Assembly (NCBI GenBank): GCA_951812925.1 | Contig: OX638370.1 | Coordinates: 80,706,004-80,770,003 of the forward strand | Direction of reading: 5' to 3' | DNA: 64,000 bases | Source: Calliopum simillimum | Lineage: Eukaryota; Arthropoda; Insecta; Diptera; Lauxaniidae | Shown here: in pieces, positions 1 through 10,217 of the stretch | How positions within the stretch are numbered: position 1 is the first letter of the stretch | Layout of the letters: each line of letters starts with the position of its first letter | The notes under the pieces: model-generated | What the model saw: only the letters and a program-made list of their open reading frames with translations | Told to the model about the DNA's origin: nothing | The model's database searches: none | Translations under genes and position numbers: made by a program

Positions 1-771
1 AATAAGAGTTAAAAAGTCTCCAAATTCAGAAAAATCAAAAGATTGTGAAAGAAAAGTTTCATCTCGAACAAATGATGTTAGACAGAAAAACGGACCTTAT
101 CTTTCCAAAATAAAAATCCATTATGTCAAAATAAAAATCCACGATTCATTAAGTCCAAAAAATCCCAAAAAACTTCATTAAGTTATAACATTTTGAAATT
201 GTAAAATTAAGCTTAAAGTTTTGCAAGTTTTACGATGCTTTTCGAAAAATCTACTTTAATCCAAGTTTTTTGTTCAGATTTGAAATTATGCTTGAGGTAT
301 TGCAATCAAATTTCAAACAGTTACTTTCTATTGCAAGCCCTGAACATGCATAAACTATATATGTAGATACAAACAAAACGTTAAAAACGCTATATTGCCA
401 ACATTTTACGAGATAATGCGAATAAAATTCAAACAGATATTAGGAATAATCGGTGTAAGCACTGAACAAAAACTTGATGAATTCGAAAAAGATGCCAAGC
501 TTCTAGTCCAACATTTCCTTAGACAAAGACAGTGATGAAAAAAACTGTCCACTGCACTATGGTTTAATTTACCACATTTTGTGTCAAAAACTATAAGACA
601 GCTCCGTACAGAGATGAAAATCGGTATACGGGGGTTTTCAAAGTTGCTAATTACAAATATGAGGTTAAATCTTTAAAATTCAATATTTGGATCCAGTGTA
701 CAGGCATATATATTTTAAATATCATCTGATTTAGAAGAAAATCGATATTCAAGGGTTTTAATAGACGCTTA
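1..771. other. AT-rich interval, no gene seen
   Basis: No coding region is supported. Around 100-180 the motif CCAAAATAAAAATCC occurs twice, resembling one arm of the foldback-type repeats at 9.2 and 17.4 kb. From about 600 to 771 the text resembles the ATGGCGG / 'ggggtttttgaggtcgct' repeat seen at 20.6-21.0 kb. That repeat resumes after 2712 (fragments 'atggcagatcc' and 'atatggcgg'), so the TTAA element at 772-2712 appears to have landed inside an older repeat. Confidence 0.5.
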
Positions 772-1291
772 TTAACCCTTTCATGCCCGAATTAATTTGG
801 GGGGACTTAAAATTTTGTTGAGGCTATAAAGTTGCAAATATAGACCTAAAGAATAAATATTATTAATTTCAAGGTCCTGCATGTCCTAGTTTGTTCTCTG
901 GAAGATGTTGCCTATAGGCAACATCGAGCATTGCTGGTAAGCTTTGTAAATGAACAATGTTGTTTTTGTATTGAATTTGAATAGATATTTTTTTAAAATT
1001 TGATACCCAGTTTCTCCAATAAATACTGTGCTGAAGTCCCAATAAGTTTTCAGGGTCCATAGTGTAAAATTATAATAGAAGTTTGGAGGGGTTTTAGCTG
1101 GAGCAGGTGACAAATTTGCTCTCTTATGTGTAGGTGTTGCAGTAGTTCATCAGCTATATCTATCTGAAAGTTCCTGTTTTATCATATTTTATATCTCTGT
1201 GGTAGAATAGCTATCTATTTCTGCCTCTTGTATACACCATCCCAAACTCTGAATTACACCTAAAAGAGATCCGAAGATCAAACAGCGAAAT

Positions 1292-1420
1292 TTACAGCAC
1301 TTGAGTGGAATCCACAAGGCAGCTTAGTAAGGTAAATCAAAAGTCACCTGGAAAAAGTCTTTGGAGTTGGAACTCAAACGGAAGTGTCTTGGGAAGAGAT
1401 AAAAGTCATTGCATATTGGC
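1292..1420 (+). pseudogene. non-LTR retrotransposon relic, C-terminal region of ORF2
   Basis: The + strand reads ALEWNPQGS at about 1297-1322. After indels come blocks reading TWKKSLELELK and then SWEEIKVIA up to about 1415. I recognise this ordered set (aLEWNPQG, then TWRRSlE.ELK, then SWeEiK.iA) as the tail after the reverse transcriptase domain in a widespread insect LINE group; the precise clade is not certain. At least two frame changes separate the blocks, so it cannot be expressed as a protein. It lies inside the TTAA-flanked element. A second fragment from the neighbouring upstream part of the same protein region is on the minus strand near 62.5 kb. Confidence 0.5.
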
Positions 1421-1698
1421 CTTATACTCAAGTATGAGTTAGAGATAAAATACATACAATACATTTATGCACCAAGATACTATGCGCAGATACCATTTCT
1501 TGGAACGATGGTTAAGCGCGTATAGTTCCAGCAACATATCGGAAAGATCAACAACTTCCATGTGCTCATTGAAGCTATCAATAGCTGGACGAGGACTACC
1601 CAAAAGCTTTATAGTGTGATCCTCGTCCTTTTAAGCTTCTTGACTTAGAAAACAGTTTCCTAGATGATCATTACGAGTTGTTCCTATTCTTAAGCTGG

Positions 1699-1849
1699 CT
1701 AGTGCACACGGAGGTTTTGGAGGTTCAACTTCTCCGGAAGAATTTTTACCCATATATAACGGCACAAATTTAGTGTTCAGTATAGTTCCCCTTCGTTTTT
1801 TTATGTGAAAACACCTCCCCCCAAGATCAAATTCTGTACACAACAGTGC
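1699..1849 (+). repeat. short GC-rich MITE-like element, diverged copy
   Basis: It aligns by eye with the element at 51334-51485. Shared features, in order, are GTGCRCACGG, 'gttttgg(g)agttcaa', TTTACCCATATATAA, 'acaaatttagtgtt', a C-rich run after 'tgaaaac', and CTGTACAC near the end. This copy is more diverged and has lost the long C run. It has no coding capacity. Confidence 0.55.
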
Positions 1850-2965
1850 TCCTCAGAATCGTTTATCTTATAATTCGATCATTAGAAGTAAAACCATTAT
1901 CGAAAACACTTTAAAATTTGAATTTTTGGAAATGTTGGAGGTCGAATGTAGGACAATGCCTGAATATATTCCTGATCAAAATGATTCATATGATTCCTCT
2001 CCAACTTACAGACAGAAGTCTTATAAAATTCCTGAAACACCAACTAATTTTAAAATTTCCAAAGTTGATTTTATTAAAAATCTCGTTTTCTATTTTTGTT
2101 CAATACCATTTTCTATGTCTTCGTGATAATCCTCCCCAGAAAATTCACTTCAATATTTTCACCTCTGTCAATGGGTTGTTGTGGGGTTTTTTCAATATTA
2201 TTCTGAAAAATTACTAAATTTTGCTTTTTTTCAGGTCCACTCTCCATCAGAGAAGTTTTCCCAATCAAACTCGCATATTTTTATGACTTTTAGCCATGGA
2301 AAGCATACCTAACGCGAAATATAAAAGTATTCGAAATATATCCATAAGTGCCCAATTACTGAGGAACAATTAAGACCTTTTTTGTGCAATTATTTTATTT
2401 TTCTGATTCTCTTACATGTTTTTAGTTTTTTTATGTCCTTTTTGATCCAAGTTTATTTATATATTGATTTTAAATTATATAAAATATACATCCACTTTTT
2501 GCATATTTTTTTTCGCACGTATAGACATAGCAAAGAACATTATTCAAATGATAACTTTAAATGCTTATGAAGGCAAACTTATTACTAAGCAAGGAACATA
2601 TATCAAACTATTGAACAAAATTCGTAATTGGCGAAAAAATTAGAAAATGACGGAGTTTTTAGCGCAAATATACAATGTTGCGTATAGGCAATAGTGGGCA
2701 TGAAAGGGTTAAGAGTCTTAAAGTAACAATTTAAAATTCGAAATGGCAGATCCAATATGGCGGCAAATGATATACGCAATATACGCTACGCGTTGAACAA
2801 ATCGGCGTTTTTCAAGCGATAGACATCTAAAAAAACAACGATGTCTTTAAAAACTGGAAGAAAAATTAGTACTGTATTCAGCAAACTCTTAACTTGTTAA
2901 ATGCAAAAGAATTATAGTAAACTACAAAATCTACATCCCCAGAAAAAATTTTCATGCCTAGTAAA

Positions 2966-3272
2966 TTAGTGATGAGCAAAATTAGTCTTTGTCTTGTTTC
3001 TTGGTCTTAGTAATTTTTCGAGACCAAGACCAAGACGCTGATATCATTGCAAGATAAAGACCAAGACTACTATGGTCTTGTTCGTGGTCACGATGATCAT
3101 CAAGACCAAGACTGCTTTTTAGTCTTGCGAATTTATAGCTAATAGGTGTGCCACTCCCCTTTTGAGCATAAAATTATCTCTCAATTCGAAATTTTTCATC
3201 TTGAAAACCCAACTGCTTTGGAAGAACAAAGGATGGGAAATTTTGAATACTTAACAATCTTTAGAAATTCTT
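2966..3272 (+). repeat. AAGACC-type element, left part
   Basis: This dispersed repeat begins near GTGATGAGCAAAATTAG and carries scattered AAGACCAAGAC and GTCTTGGTC motifs in both orientations. It then has a unique stretch ('aggtgtgccactcccctttt') that matches 13927-13950. The terminal GTGATGAGC is inverted (GCTCATCAC) at the right end of the related copy near 14.09 kb, suggesting TIRs. It leads directly into the pure satellite at 3273. Confidence 0.5.
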
Positions 3273-3850
3273 CAAGACCAAGACCAAGACCAAGACCAAG
3301 ACCAAGACCAAGACCAAGACCAAGACCAAGACCAAGACCAAGACCAAGACCAAGACCAAGACCAAGACCAAGACCAAGACCAAGACCAAGACCAAGACCA
3401 AGACCAAGACCAAGACCAAGACCAAGACCAAGACCAAGACCAAGACCAAGACCAAGACCAAGACCAAGACCAAGACCAAGACCAAGACCAAGACCAAGAC
3501 CAAGACCAAGACCAAGACCAAGACCAAGACCAAGACCAAGACCAAGACCAAGACCAAGACCAAGACCAAGACCAAGACCAAGACCAAGACCAAGACCAAG
3601 ACCAAGACCAAGACCAAGACCAAGACCAAGACCAAGACCAAGACCAAGACCAAGACCAAGACCAAGACCAAGACCAAGACCAAGACCAAGACCAAGACCA
3701 AGACCAAGACCAAGACCAAGACCAAGACCAAGACCAAGACCAAGACCAAGACCAAGACCAAGACCAAGACCAAGACCAAGACCAAGACCAAGACCAAGAC
3801 CAAGACCAAGACCAAGACCAAGACCAAGACCAAGACCAAGACCAAGACCA
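3273..3850 (+). repeat. uninterrupted hexanucleotide satellite (CAAGAC)n, about 96 units
   Basis: 578 bp of CAAGAC repeats read with no visible substitution. The preceding element contains a few imperfect units, so this is an expansion of a motif native to that element. Because the unit is 6 bp, every frame stays open: the + strand gives alternating Arg-Pro and the - strand alternating Val-Leu. The resulting 246- and 196-codon open frames are by-products and not evidence of a gene. Such purity suggests recent expansion. The true genomic length may differ from the assembled length. Confidence 0.97.
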
Positions 3851-5615
3851 AAAAAATTAAGCTTTCAAAAGCTTTGTGTTTTTTAAATTTTATCGATCTC
3901 TTTTAAAATGCACTATACAATTTTATTTAAAACTTTTCATTCAACTGATTAAAAAAATTAAGATTTTTTTTTAAGATATTTAACCGAAATTTTTATTTTC
4001 TTGTGTCGACTAACAAATTGTTAATGTTTAATACCAGCGACAAATTGTTGAAATTCCAAAATAAAATTAAATATTTATGACATTTACAAATTGCTTGACA
4101 GAACCCAATGGCAAATGGAAAATTTGGCGGCGCTATATATTTAAAATTTTTTTATTAACTTTTCTACATTTGAAAATTAGCAAGAAATTCAATGTCATGT
4201 AAACTTAAATCGCAAAATCCACACAAATTGTCCCAGAATATATTCGATTAATAAAATTATAATCGTTGTATAAGAAATATATATAGATTTTGGCAATGCT
4301 GAATAAATATCTTTATGGGATACAGTATTTGCTTACTTAGTAAAAAGGATGTTTTTTCGAATAACTTGAGTCTCCCCAAATAAGACAAACCTTAGAAAAA
4401 CTAAAATTGCTCGAACTTTGTACCAAATCTACATATTTTGCAATCATTGAACAGAACATTTATGTGGTATTATACATAAATATTAATTTAAATCTGAAAA
4501 AAACAAAAACACCTCCATTAATTTAATGTTGACAATAAACACCGTTGCTTATGATTTCGAAATGCAAAAACAATATTATGCGATAAGCATATTTTCTAAA
4601 TAAAATGCAAAAAGTTATGACTGAATGCAATATATATATATACCTGGGGGTTACCTATAGAGTTCAAGGTTACTCTTTATTATCAAACATTTTGAATGAA
4701 ATTTAGTAATTATTATCACAAAAGCCACATAAATCGGAGAAAATTCTGTATTTGTGTGACTGCATTTGGTGCTAAACAGATTCATTCCTTTGTTACTATC
4801 TCTGTTTGAGAGAGGAGTATTTAGTGCCCAAAATGTACGATTTCTCCCGCGCTGTCAAAGAGTTTCCGGTCTGATTTACTCGGTCTGATAAAAATACAAG
4901 GTACCCATATCACAACACAGTTACTAAGTGTGACAACAAGAGTTCACTGAGTTCACAATGATAGCGATATCGATGCTCGAAATACTTGAGAATACGTAAT
5001 GTAAGCGCTACAGAAAATCAAAAATTCATTAAAAAGTTTCGCAAATTTTGACATTTTGTTTCGGCGCCGCATTCAATGGTTGAAGTGATAAAATTACTTG
5101 CATTTTATAGCGTCGCCGGCATGTTTTCAAAAATTTCATTTAAGTACTTAGGCAATTAATTTGAATATGAAGTCCTCTTATCAGGCTCCAAGTATACTGA
5201 CTGAAACACGTTTAATAATCGTCGTTCATCCGTTTGACCTGCTCAGACACGCGGGAGTTGTATGCAAAGGAAAGAAGCAACAATAAAGAAATAAAAAAAA
5301 TGACTTAATAAAAATCTAAAAATACTTTGCATTGATTGTAGTTCTTAAAAATATTTATTACGAGTTTTGTTATGTCTCTTTTGCGAAGCTTAAATGTCAG
5401 ATCTTTTATTACCAGAGATTATCAAATATTTTTGTTGCCGAATTTATTTATTTCAAATTGGCAAACATTATGATCATCATATTTTTCTATGTTCAAGGTT
5501 GTGTTGGAGGGCAAATACCTGCAGCTAAAGAAATTTAAAAAAAAATGTATGCACCATTATCAAAATTTTCGACTTATTTTTGAAGCAAAAAAACATTTGT
5601 TTAAAACTAGACATA
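3851..5615. other. AT-rich interval, no gene or clear element
   Basis: Only short frames are present. Weak points are the GGCGGCGC near 4130 and the 'agcgtcgccggc' near 5110, which might be decayed inverted ends, and a slightly more GC-rich patch at 4800-5250. None of this is enough for a call. Confidence 0.4.
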
Positions 5616-5966
5616 CCCAACGGAAAGAAATGAAGCTGCTTCCAAAAAGGGCGCAATAGAAGCACATCTCTGGTAGCATACAAAATTTTTCAAATTCTAT
5701 TTTTTTTATTGCTTATAAAAGTTAATAAATCTACCAAAACTTACAGAAAAAAAATATTTTTTTTGAAATGGAACTTAAAATTTTTAAAAACTTCCACGGA
5801 AGCGTATTTTATGCTTCCAAATGTGTGCTACCACGGAAGCTTATTTGAAGCGTATTTCATGTGCTTCTGAAGATGTGCATCTCCGCTAGGACACGCTGTG
5901 TTCAAAAAGATAAGCAGTGAGAACAGCACAGGAAGCAGTTTCAATGCGCTTCCGTTTCCCGTTGGG
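5616..5966. mobile_element. TA-flanked MITE, ends CCCAACGG
   Basis: The left end CCCAACGGAAAGAAATGAAG and the inverted right end (tgcgcttccgtttcccgttggg) form TIRs of about 30 bp, both continuing into GAAGC-rich text. The dinucleotide TA sits immediately outside both ends (5614-5615 and 5967-5968), as expected for Tc1/mariner-type transposition. It is 351 bp with no transposase. Internal GAAGCGTATTTNATG repeats occur at 5800-5860. Confidence 0.65.
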
Positions 5967-6264
5967 TATGTATATTTTATGTATTCTAAATGGATGCTTT
6001 CATGGGGACATATTTTTATAAAAAACAGCAACAACGTCTCTTTTCGTTTTCCATATCTTGTCTATAAACTCAAAAGACTTGTTGGAAAAGTTTCCCAGTG
6101 TAAACGACCACTGACGAAAATGCAAATAAATACACACATTTCACCTTCCTGAGATAAGTTTCATATAGTTAGAATTGAATTAAGTTCAGTAACTCAAATC
6201 CATCCCCCATCTATTTAAAAATGAGTTAACGCGTTATAGCACACAAACATTTGACACGTACAAG

Positions 6265-6880
6265 CCCAATGGGGAATGGAGCGCATCAATAGCGCTTCTG
6301 AAGCGCTCTAAAGCAGCAGTGATGCGCATCTTTCTCGTATCCAAAAGCGCTGAAATTAATATTGGCATATCATTCGCCACAGAGACTCATCAGACTATTT
6401 TTGTTGTAATTATAATTATTTTTATTTTACTAAATTAATTATAATTGAAAAATTGCAAGTTGAAAAACTTTGTGTTTGGTCTGGGCAGGAGTTGAACCAA
6501 GGACGTCTAGGTTGGTACAACTCTCAAAAAGTGTCAGTCGCTAGACCACTGCTCCATCCTTATGCTCTTATGAAGCCGATTTATTGACTTACTTTGTTTT
6601 GTGTGTAAATACGTGACCGAAAATGCTTCGTTCTCGCTACCTGAAATCTCTTTGGATGCGCTTCGCATTCGCTTCCAGAAATGCTCTTTGGATACTTTTT
6701 GGACGACAATAAAAAATATTTAAAAAAAAAAACAAACAAAAAAATAAAGCTGCCTATTGCCTACCTATAGCGCAGAAAATATGCTCATCAACATCAGCTC
6801 TTTAGATGCGAGAAGAAAGCGCTGCCTATTGCTTACCTATAACGCAGAAAATATGCGGCGCATCGAAATTTTCTGTTGGG
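6265..6880. mobile_element. MITE related to the 5.6 kb element, carries a tRNA-like segment
   Basis: The left end CCCAATGGGGAATGGAGCGC and the inverted right end (CCCAACAGAAAATTTCGATG when reversed) share the CCCAA start and a GCGCATC motif. GCGCTTC / GAAGCGC motifs are frequent inside. A directly repeated block 'gctgcctattgc(c/t)tacctata(g/a)cgcag' occurs at about 6750-6785 and 6820-6855. The flanking target duplication is not clear. A pol III-like segment lies at 6476-6560. Confidence 0.5.
6476..6560 (-). other. tRNA-like segment with pol III box B match
   Basis: Read on the minus strand, it starts GGATGGAGCAGTGGTCTAGC (A-box-like), and about 45 nt later has GGTTCAACTCC, one base off the box B consensus GGTTCRANTCC. 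An acceptor stem would pair at only about 5 of 7 positions and the T stem does not pair, so this is not a functional tRNA gene. It may be a tRNA-derived pol III promoter captured by the MITE. Confidence 0.35.
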
Positions 6881-7958
6881 AAGTTTGACAGAAACAAACA
6901 AGCAACGTAAAATGAGTACAGAAATAAACAAAAGCAACTACCACATACGACAAGATGGTAGTTCCATAACTGTTGCGCTTACCACCAAAAAGGCTTCAAC
7001 TTGAAATTTGCATCCCGTATTCTGTAGGGGTTCATATTGCAGGTCCATATAGTGAGCTATGCAGGTGTGACGAATTTCGATGTTTTTTGGTTGGGAATTT
7101 CGAGCTGTCTGGGAAATTTTCCATTTTCCGGAAAAGCGGAAAATTTGTTCTGCATGGCAAAGTTTATTTTTTCAGCCAGACGAATCTGCGGGAAAAGTTA
7201 ACGATAAAATCTTTTAACGCAGGAATTTCGAGCTAGTTTCGAACTGACTTTGAATGAAGTGTTTTCCTTCAATTTCCCCGGAAAATCCCAAAAAATGTAA
7301 ACATTTTTTGTCCCTGTTATGTCCGCAAATTATTCGGATTATGTCCGAAAATTTGATTTTAACAATTTTTTGGGTTTCGGGATAAAATTTCGACTTTTAA
7401 GTATTCAGCAACTAGTAGTGAAATTTTATAGCAAATATTACACCCTGACTCAATATTCCCCTAGTTAAGGTGTCATTCTTGTATCTTTTTAAGAAAAGGG
7501 TAAAAATGACCCACATATTGTATATATGGGGGTTGTAGAGGGTTAAAATTTTCTACAAAAATATTTTTTGGATTTTTTCATGTGATTTACAAAAAGTTTG
7601 AAATTGTCGAACAGAGTAATATATGACTTCCAAGTAATATCAACAGACCTATCGTGCCAGTTACGATCCGAGTTTCTTGTGTTTAACTTAGCTGGAAAAC
7701 GATTACGAAAACAATTGGAAGTAAACATAACTGTTTATTTTAACCTTACAATTCAATTGTGAAAATTTTAAAAAAATAAACATTTTTCAAATGTGATGGA
7801 AATTAACTTTTTCCAAGCGTTAAACTGTAAAGATTTTAAAATTGTTTATTGGGAATTACACAGTGCAACACAAAAATTGTCCCTGGGGTCTCATAAAGTT
7901 TTTCTGATAGGTTATGAAAAATAAAACAAAGCGTATTTTACCGAATATGTGTATTAGA
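6881..7958. other. interval without recognisable gene
   Basis: 7000-7250 is somewhat more GC-balanced, with an 87-residue frame starting MRLPPKRLQ that has no recognisable domain. 7250-7400 contains repeated 'ttatgtccg' words. I see no element boundaries. Confidence 0.35.
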
Positions 7959-8245
7959 CTGGTTCAGATTTGTATGAAAAACAAAAATTTTCTTGGAATT
8001 GCGCTTCCACAGCACTAAAATGTTCTGTTCGATGCAAATAAGCACTACGTAAAACTTGGTTCATTTCAGAGAATATTTGATGCATCCCAAACCATTCCAA
8101 AAACCGAAAAGTGGTCCTAAATTCAAAAAAAAAAAAAAATTTTGCACTAAAATTTAATTTGTTTAGCTTTTTATATGGACTAGAGTTCGCCTCGTGGCCG
8201 AAATTCGAGCATTTCGATTTGACCATAAAATAAAGGAAAAAGTTT

Positions 8246-8812
8246 TTATACCCATCCTTGGTCGATAAAACACAAAAAGTTTTTAATATTCTTCCTTAGG
8301 GTTCGGGTTATCTGCATCGGTGCAGTAGCTAAATTGCAATATCGTACTTTCCATTTAGAGGCGTGTAACTCCTTCTAAAGAGCAAACAGTTTTTGATATC
8401 TTTCTTTACCAAAATTCATAAGAATCAATCATGCTATCGTGCTATATAGCGCTAACTCTATATCTATATCAAATTTCATAAAAATCGTATGCAGTATTTT
8501 CGCCGTGAGAGCGTTTTTTTCCATTTAGGGGCGTGTCTCCGCCCACTGAAAAGCATAATGCTCATATTAGCATTCCTTAGTGCTGACCCTATCTCCACTA
8601 CTTAATTTCGTTAAAATCGATGAAGCGGTTTAGCCTTGAGAGCGTTTTTTCCATTTAGGGGCGTTTCACTGCCCACTTTAAAAAAAATATAGTCTTATGC
8701 ACTGCTCCTCCTCACAATCTTTCCAACAAACAAAAAATCAAGCAAATCGGTTGAGATTGAGGTATAGAAACAGGGACTGAACCGTTTTCGTTTGCCTATT
8801 TATATATAGATT
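8246..8812. repeat. block with three TTTCCATTTAGGGGCGT units
   Basis: The motif TTTCCATTTAGRGGCGT recurs at about 8348, 8519 and 8649, the last two followed by YYYCNCCGCCCAC-like text, with intervening spacing of 130-172 bp. The block ends in 'ttgcctatttatatatagat'. It looks like an internally repetitive non-autonomous element, of a style common in fly genomes, lying between the arms of the larger inverted repeat. I cannot assign a family. Confidence 0.45.
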
Positions 8813-8815
8813 TTG

Positions 8816-8977
8816 AGCCGCTAAATTCGAATCTGCAATTTATTTCTACGTAAGTTCTGTAATTTTGGAGACATTGGCCATTTTATTTCGCATCTTAATT
8901 TTCCACCTTGAGTGGACAATATCTTCAACAGTACAAAACTTACAGAGAAATAAATAACAGTTTCGAATTAAGTGGCT
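8816..8977. repeat. inverted repeat with arms of about 45 bp
   Basis: The left arm AGCCGCTAAATTCGAATCTG ... TTTATTTCTACGTAAGTT is mirrored by AACTTACAGAGAAATAAATA ... CGAATTAAGTGGCT. It is a small imperfect hairpin of about 160 bp and could be a MITE nested in the larger element. Confidence 0.5.
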
Positions 8978-9205
8978 TGAAATCCTTATGAAAAGTTTGA
9001 CAGTTTAAATTTTAAAACAAAAAATTTTTCCATATTCTAGAAACTTTTCGGTTTTTAAAATTGTTTGGGATGCTTCAATTGTTCTAAGAAATGGACCAAA
9101 TTTTACATGGTGCTTATTTACATCAAAGAGAACATTTTGGTGCTGTGGGAGCGCAATTTCAAAAATTTTTAAAATTTTGAACCACTTTAATGTGTATCAG
9201 TGATT

Positions 9206-9412
9206 TTTTTCATTTTATCATAAACATCCAATAAAAAAATGTCCAAAAATAAAAATCCAAATAAAAAATCATTGATTTCATTAAATTGGGTTGAATTATT
9301 TTGGTGGAAAATTCATGTTGGACATTTTTTTTGTTTTTGGATGTTTTTATTTTTGAATTATTTTTGGACGTTTTTTCTTGGATATTTTTGATAATCATAT
9401 CATCTGAAGTCA
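9206..9412. repeat. foldback-like repeat of TCCAAAAATAAAAA words
   Basis: On the left, CATCCAATAAAAAAATGTCC and similar words occur head to tail. On the right, their complements (TTTTTGGATGTTTTTATTTT, TTGGACG, TTGGATATTTTTGATAATC) occur. Arm composition and order match the better-preserved element at 17428-17883, so this is probably a smaller decayed copy. Confidence 0.5.
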
Positions 9413-9905
9413 TTTTTACGTTGATTTTAGATTATGTAGGCAGCGTTTAGTACAAAAATAAACCTGTTTTGAAAATTTTACTATGGTAAGTTAAGTATGG
9501 TTTTTCAGTCTGTCTAACATATGATAAATTTCTACTTTTTTAACAAATATTGTAGCCCATATTTTAGATTTCACTTATCTAAGCTAAAATATGTGCAACC
9601 TGAGCAAATAACAAAAATCAATTAAAAAACAGTTGTTAAATTCACTTGCGTCAACGGTGCTTTGAATATACAAATTTTAATCGTTTATTTGAAATATATA
9701 ACAAATATGGCTTTGTCACATGCTTAATGTTTACTCCGTTTATAATTTTTGTATAAATGAAATTGAACCAACCAACTACCGTTTGACATTTAGAGACTTT
9801 TTTTCCTATTGAAGTGAGATATAGAAAAAATGTTTCAAGGCTAAAATGTAGTTGGTACAATGTTTATACTTCTGGAATATTCCCTTGAATAATTAGGACT
9901 ATGCC
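9413..9905. other. AT-rich interval, nothing identified
   Basis: No coding frame above background, no inverted ends and no tandem structure noticed. Confidence 0.4.
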
Positions 9906-10217
9906 CCAGACAGACGGCAGCTTCAATGCACTCTACAGACGCAATAGCTGAAACTTTTTATTGCATGATTTTAAGCATTTTTTATATATATATTTCATAG
10001 ACATTGACTAAAAGAAAATTTCCCAATTCAAGATTTACAAGATTAATAGTGATTTAAGCATCAGAAAAGCTAATTAGAATTTTTTGGACCCTGAATTGGG
10101 AAATTTTCTTTTAGTCAATGTCTATGAAATATGTATTTAAAAAAGGCCTAAAGTCATGCAATAAAAAGTTTCTCATTATTGCGTCTGTAATGTGCATTAG
10201 AGCTGCCGTCTGTCTGG
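9906..10217. mobile_element. 312-bp hairpin MITE, ends CCAGACAGACGGCAGC
   Basis: Two arms of about 125 bp (9906-10030 and 10092-10217) are almost fully complementary around a loop of about 61 bp. The outer ends are CCAGACAGACGGCAGCTTCA and AGCTGCCGTCTGTCTGG. The inner ends contain GAAAATTTCCCAATTCA and its inverse. Near-TA dinucleotides flank a slightly longer end (TATGCCCCAGAC; GTCTGGCGCATTA). The end sequence resembles the 22730-23180 element (AGACAGACGACAGCG), so the two likely share a transposase source. Confidence 0.75.

Larger units (their letters stand above)
772..2712. mobile_element. TTAA-flanked piggyBac-like element, degraded
   Basis: The left end reads TTAACCCTTTCATGCCC and the right end is its exact inverse, GGGCATGAAAGGGTTAA. 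This gives a TIR of about 13 bp (CCCTTTCATGCCC) with a TTAA duplication on each side, the hallmark of the piggyBac superfamily. A subterminal motif recurs: a perfect 18-bp palindrome TGTTGCCTATAGGCAACA near 905-922, and the related GTTGCGTATAGGCAAT just inside the right end. The 1.94 kb length is shorter than a typical autonomous element of about 2.4 kb, and no intact transposase is visible. A 66-residue acidic frame at 1926-2126 (start MEMLEVECRTMPEY) could be a relic of an N-terminus, but this is speculation. The interior also holds a non-LTR fragment (1292-1420) and a short GC-rich element (1699-1849), so this is probably a composite. Confidence 0.72.
7959..9187. mobile_element. long-TIR element of about 1.2 kb with nested repeats
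   Basis: The left arm (about 7959-8115) starts ACTGGTTCAGATTTG and includes TTGCGCTTCCACAGCAC and GATGCATCCCAAACCATTCC. The right arm (about 9030-9187) is its inverse, with GTGCTGTGGGAGCGCAATTT and GGGATGCTTCAATTG, ending in TTTTGAACCACTTT. The arms are roughly 150 bp each and about 75-80% alike by eye. No transposase frame is visible. The middle holds a separate ATTTAGGGGCGT repeat block and a small hairpin. Confidence 0.6.

Noticed and set aside
3146..3886. 246-codon open frame encoding an Arg-Pro polymer (and a 196-codon Val-Leu frame on the other strand)
   Set aside because: Both are inevitable products of a stop-free hexamer repeat. There is no start context, domain or splice evidence, so it is called as satellite only.
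6476..6560. Complete tRNA gene on the minus strand
   Set aside because: Box matches exist but the acceptor and T stems do not pair properly, so no functional cloverleaf.
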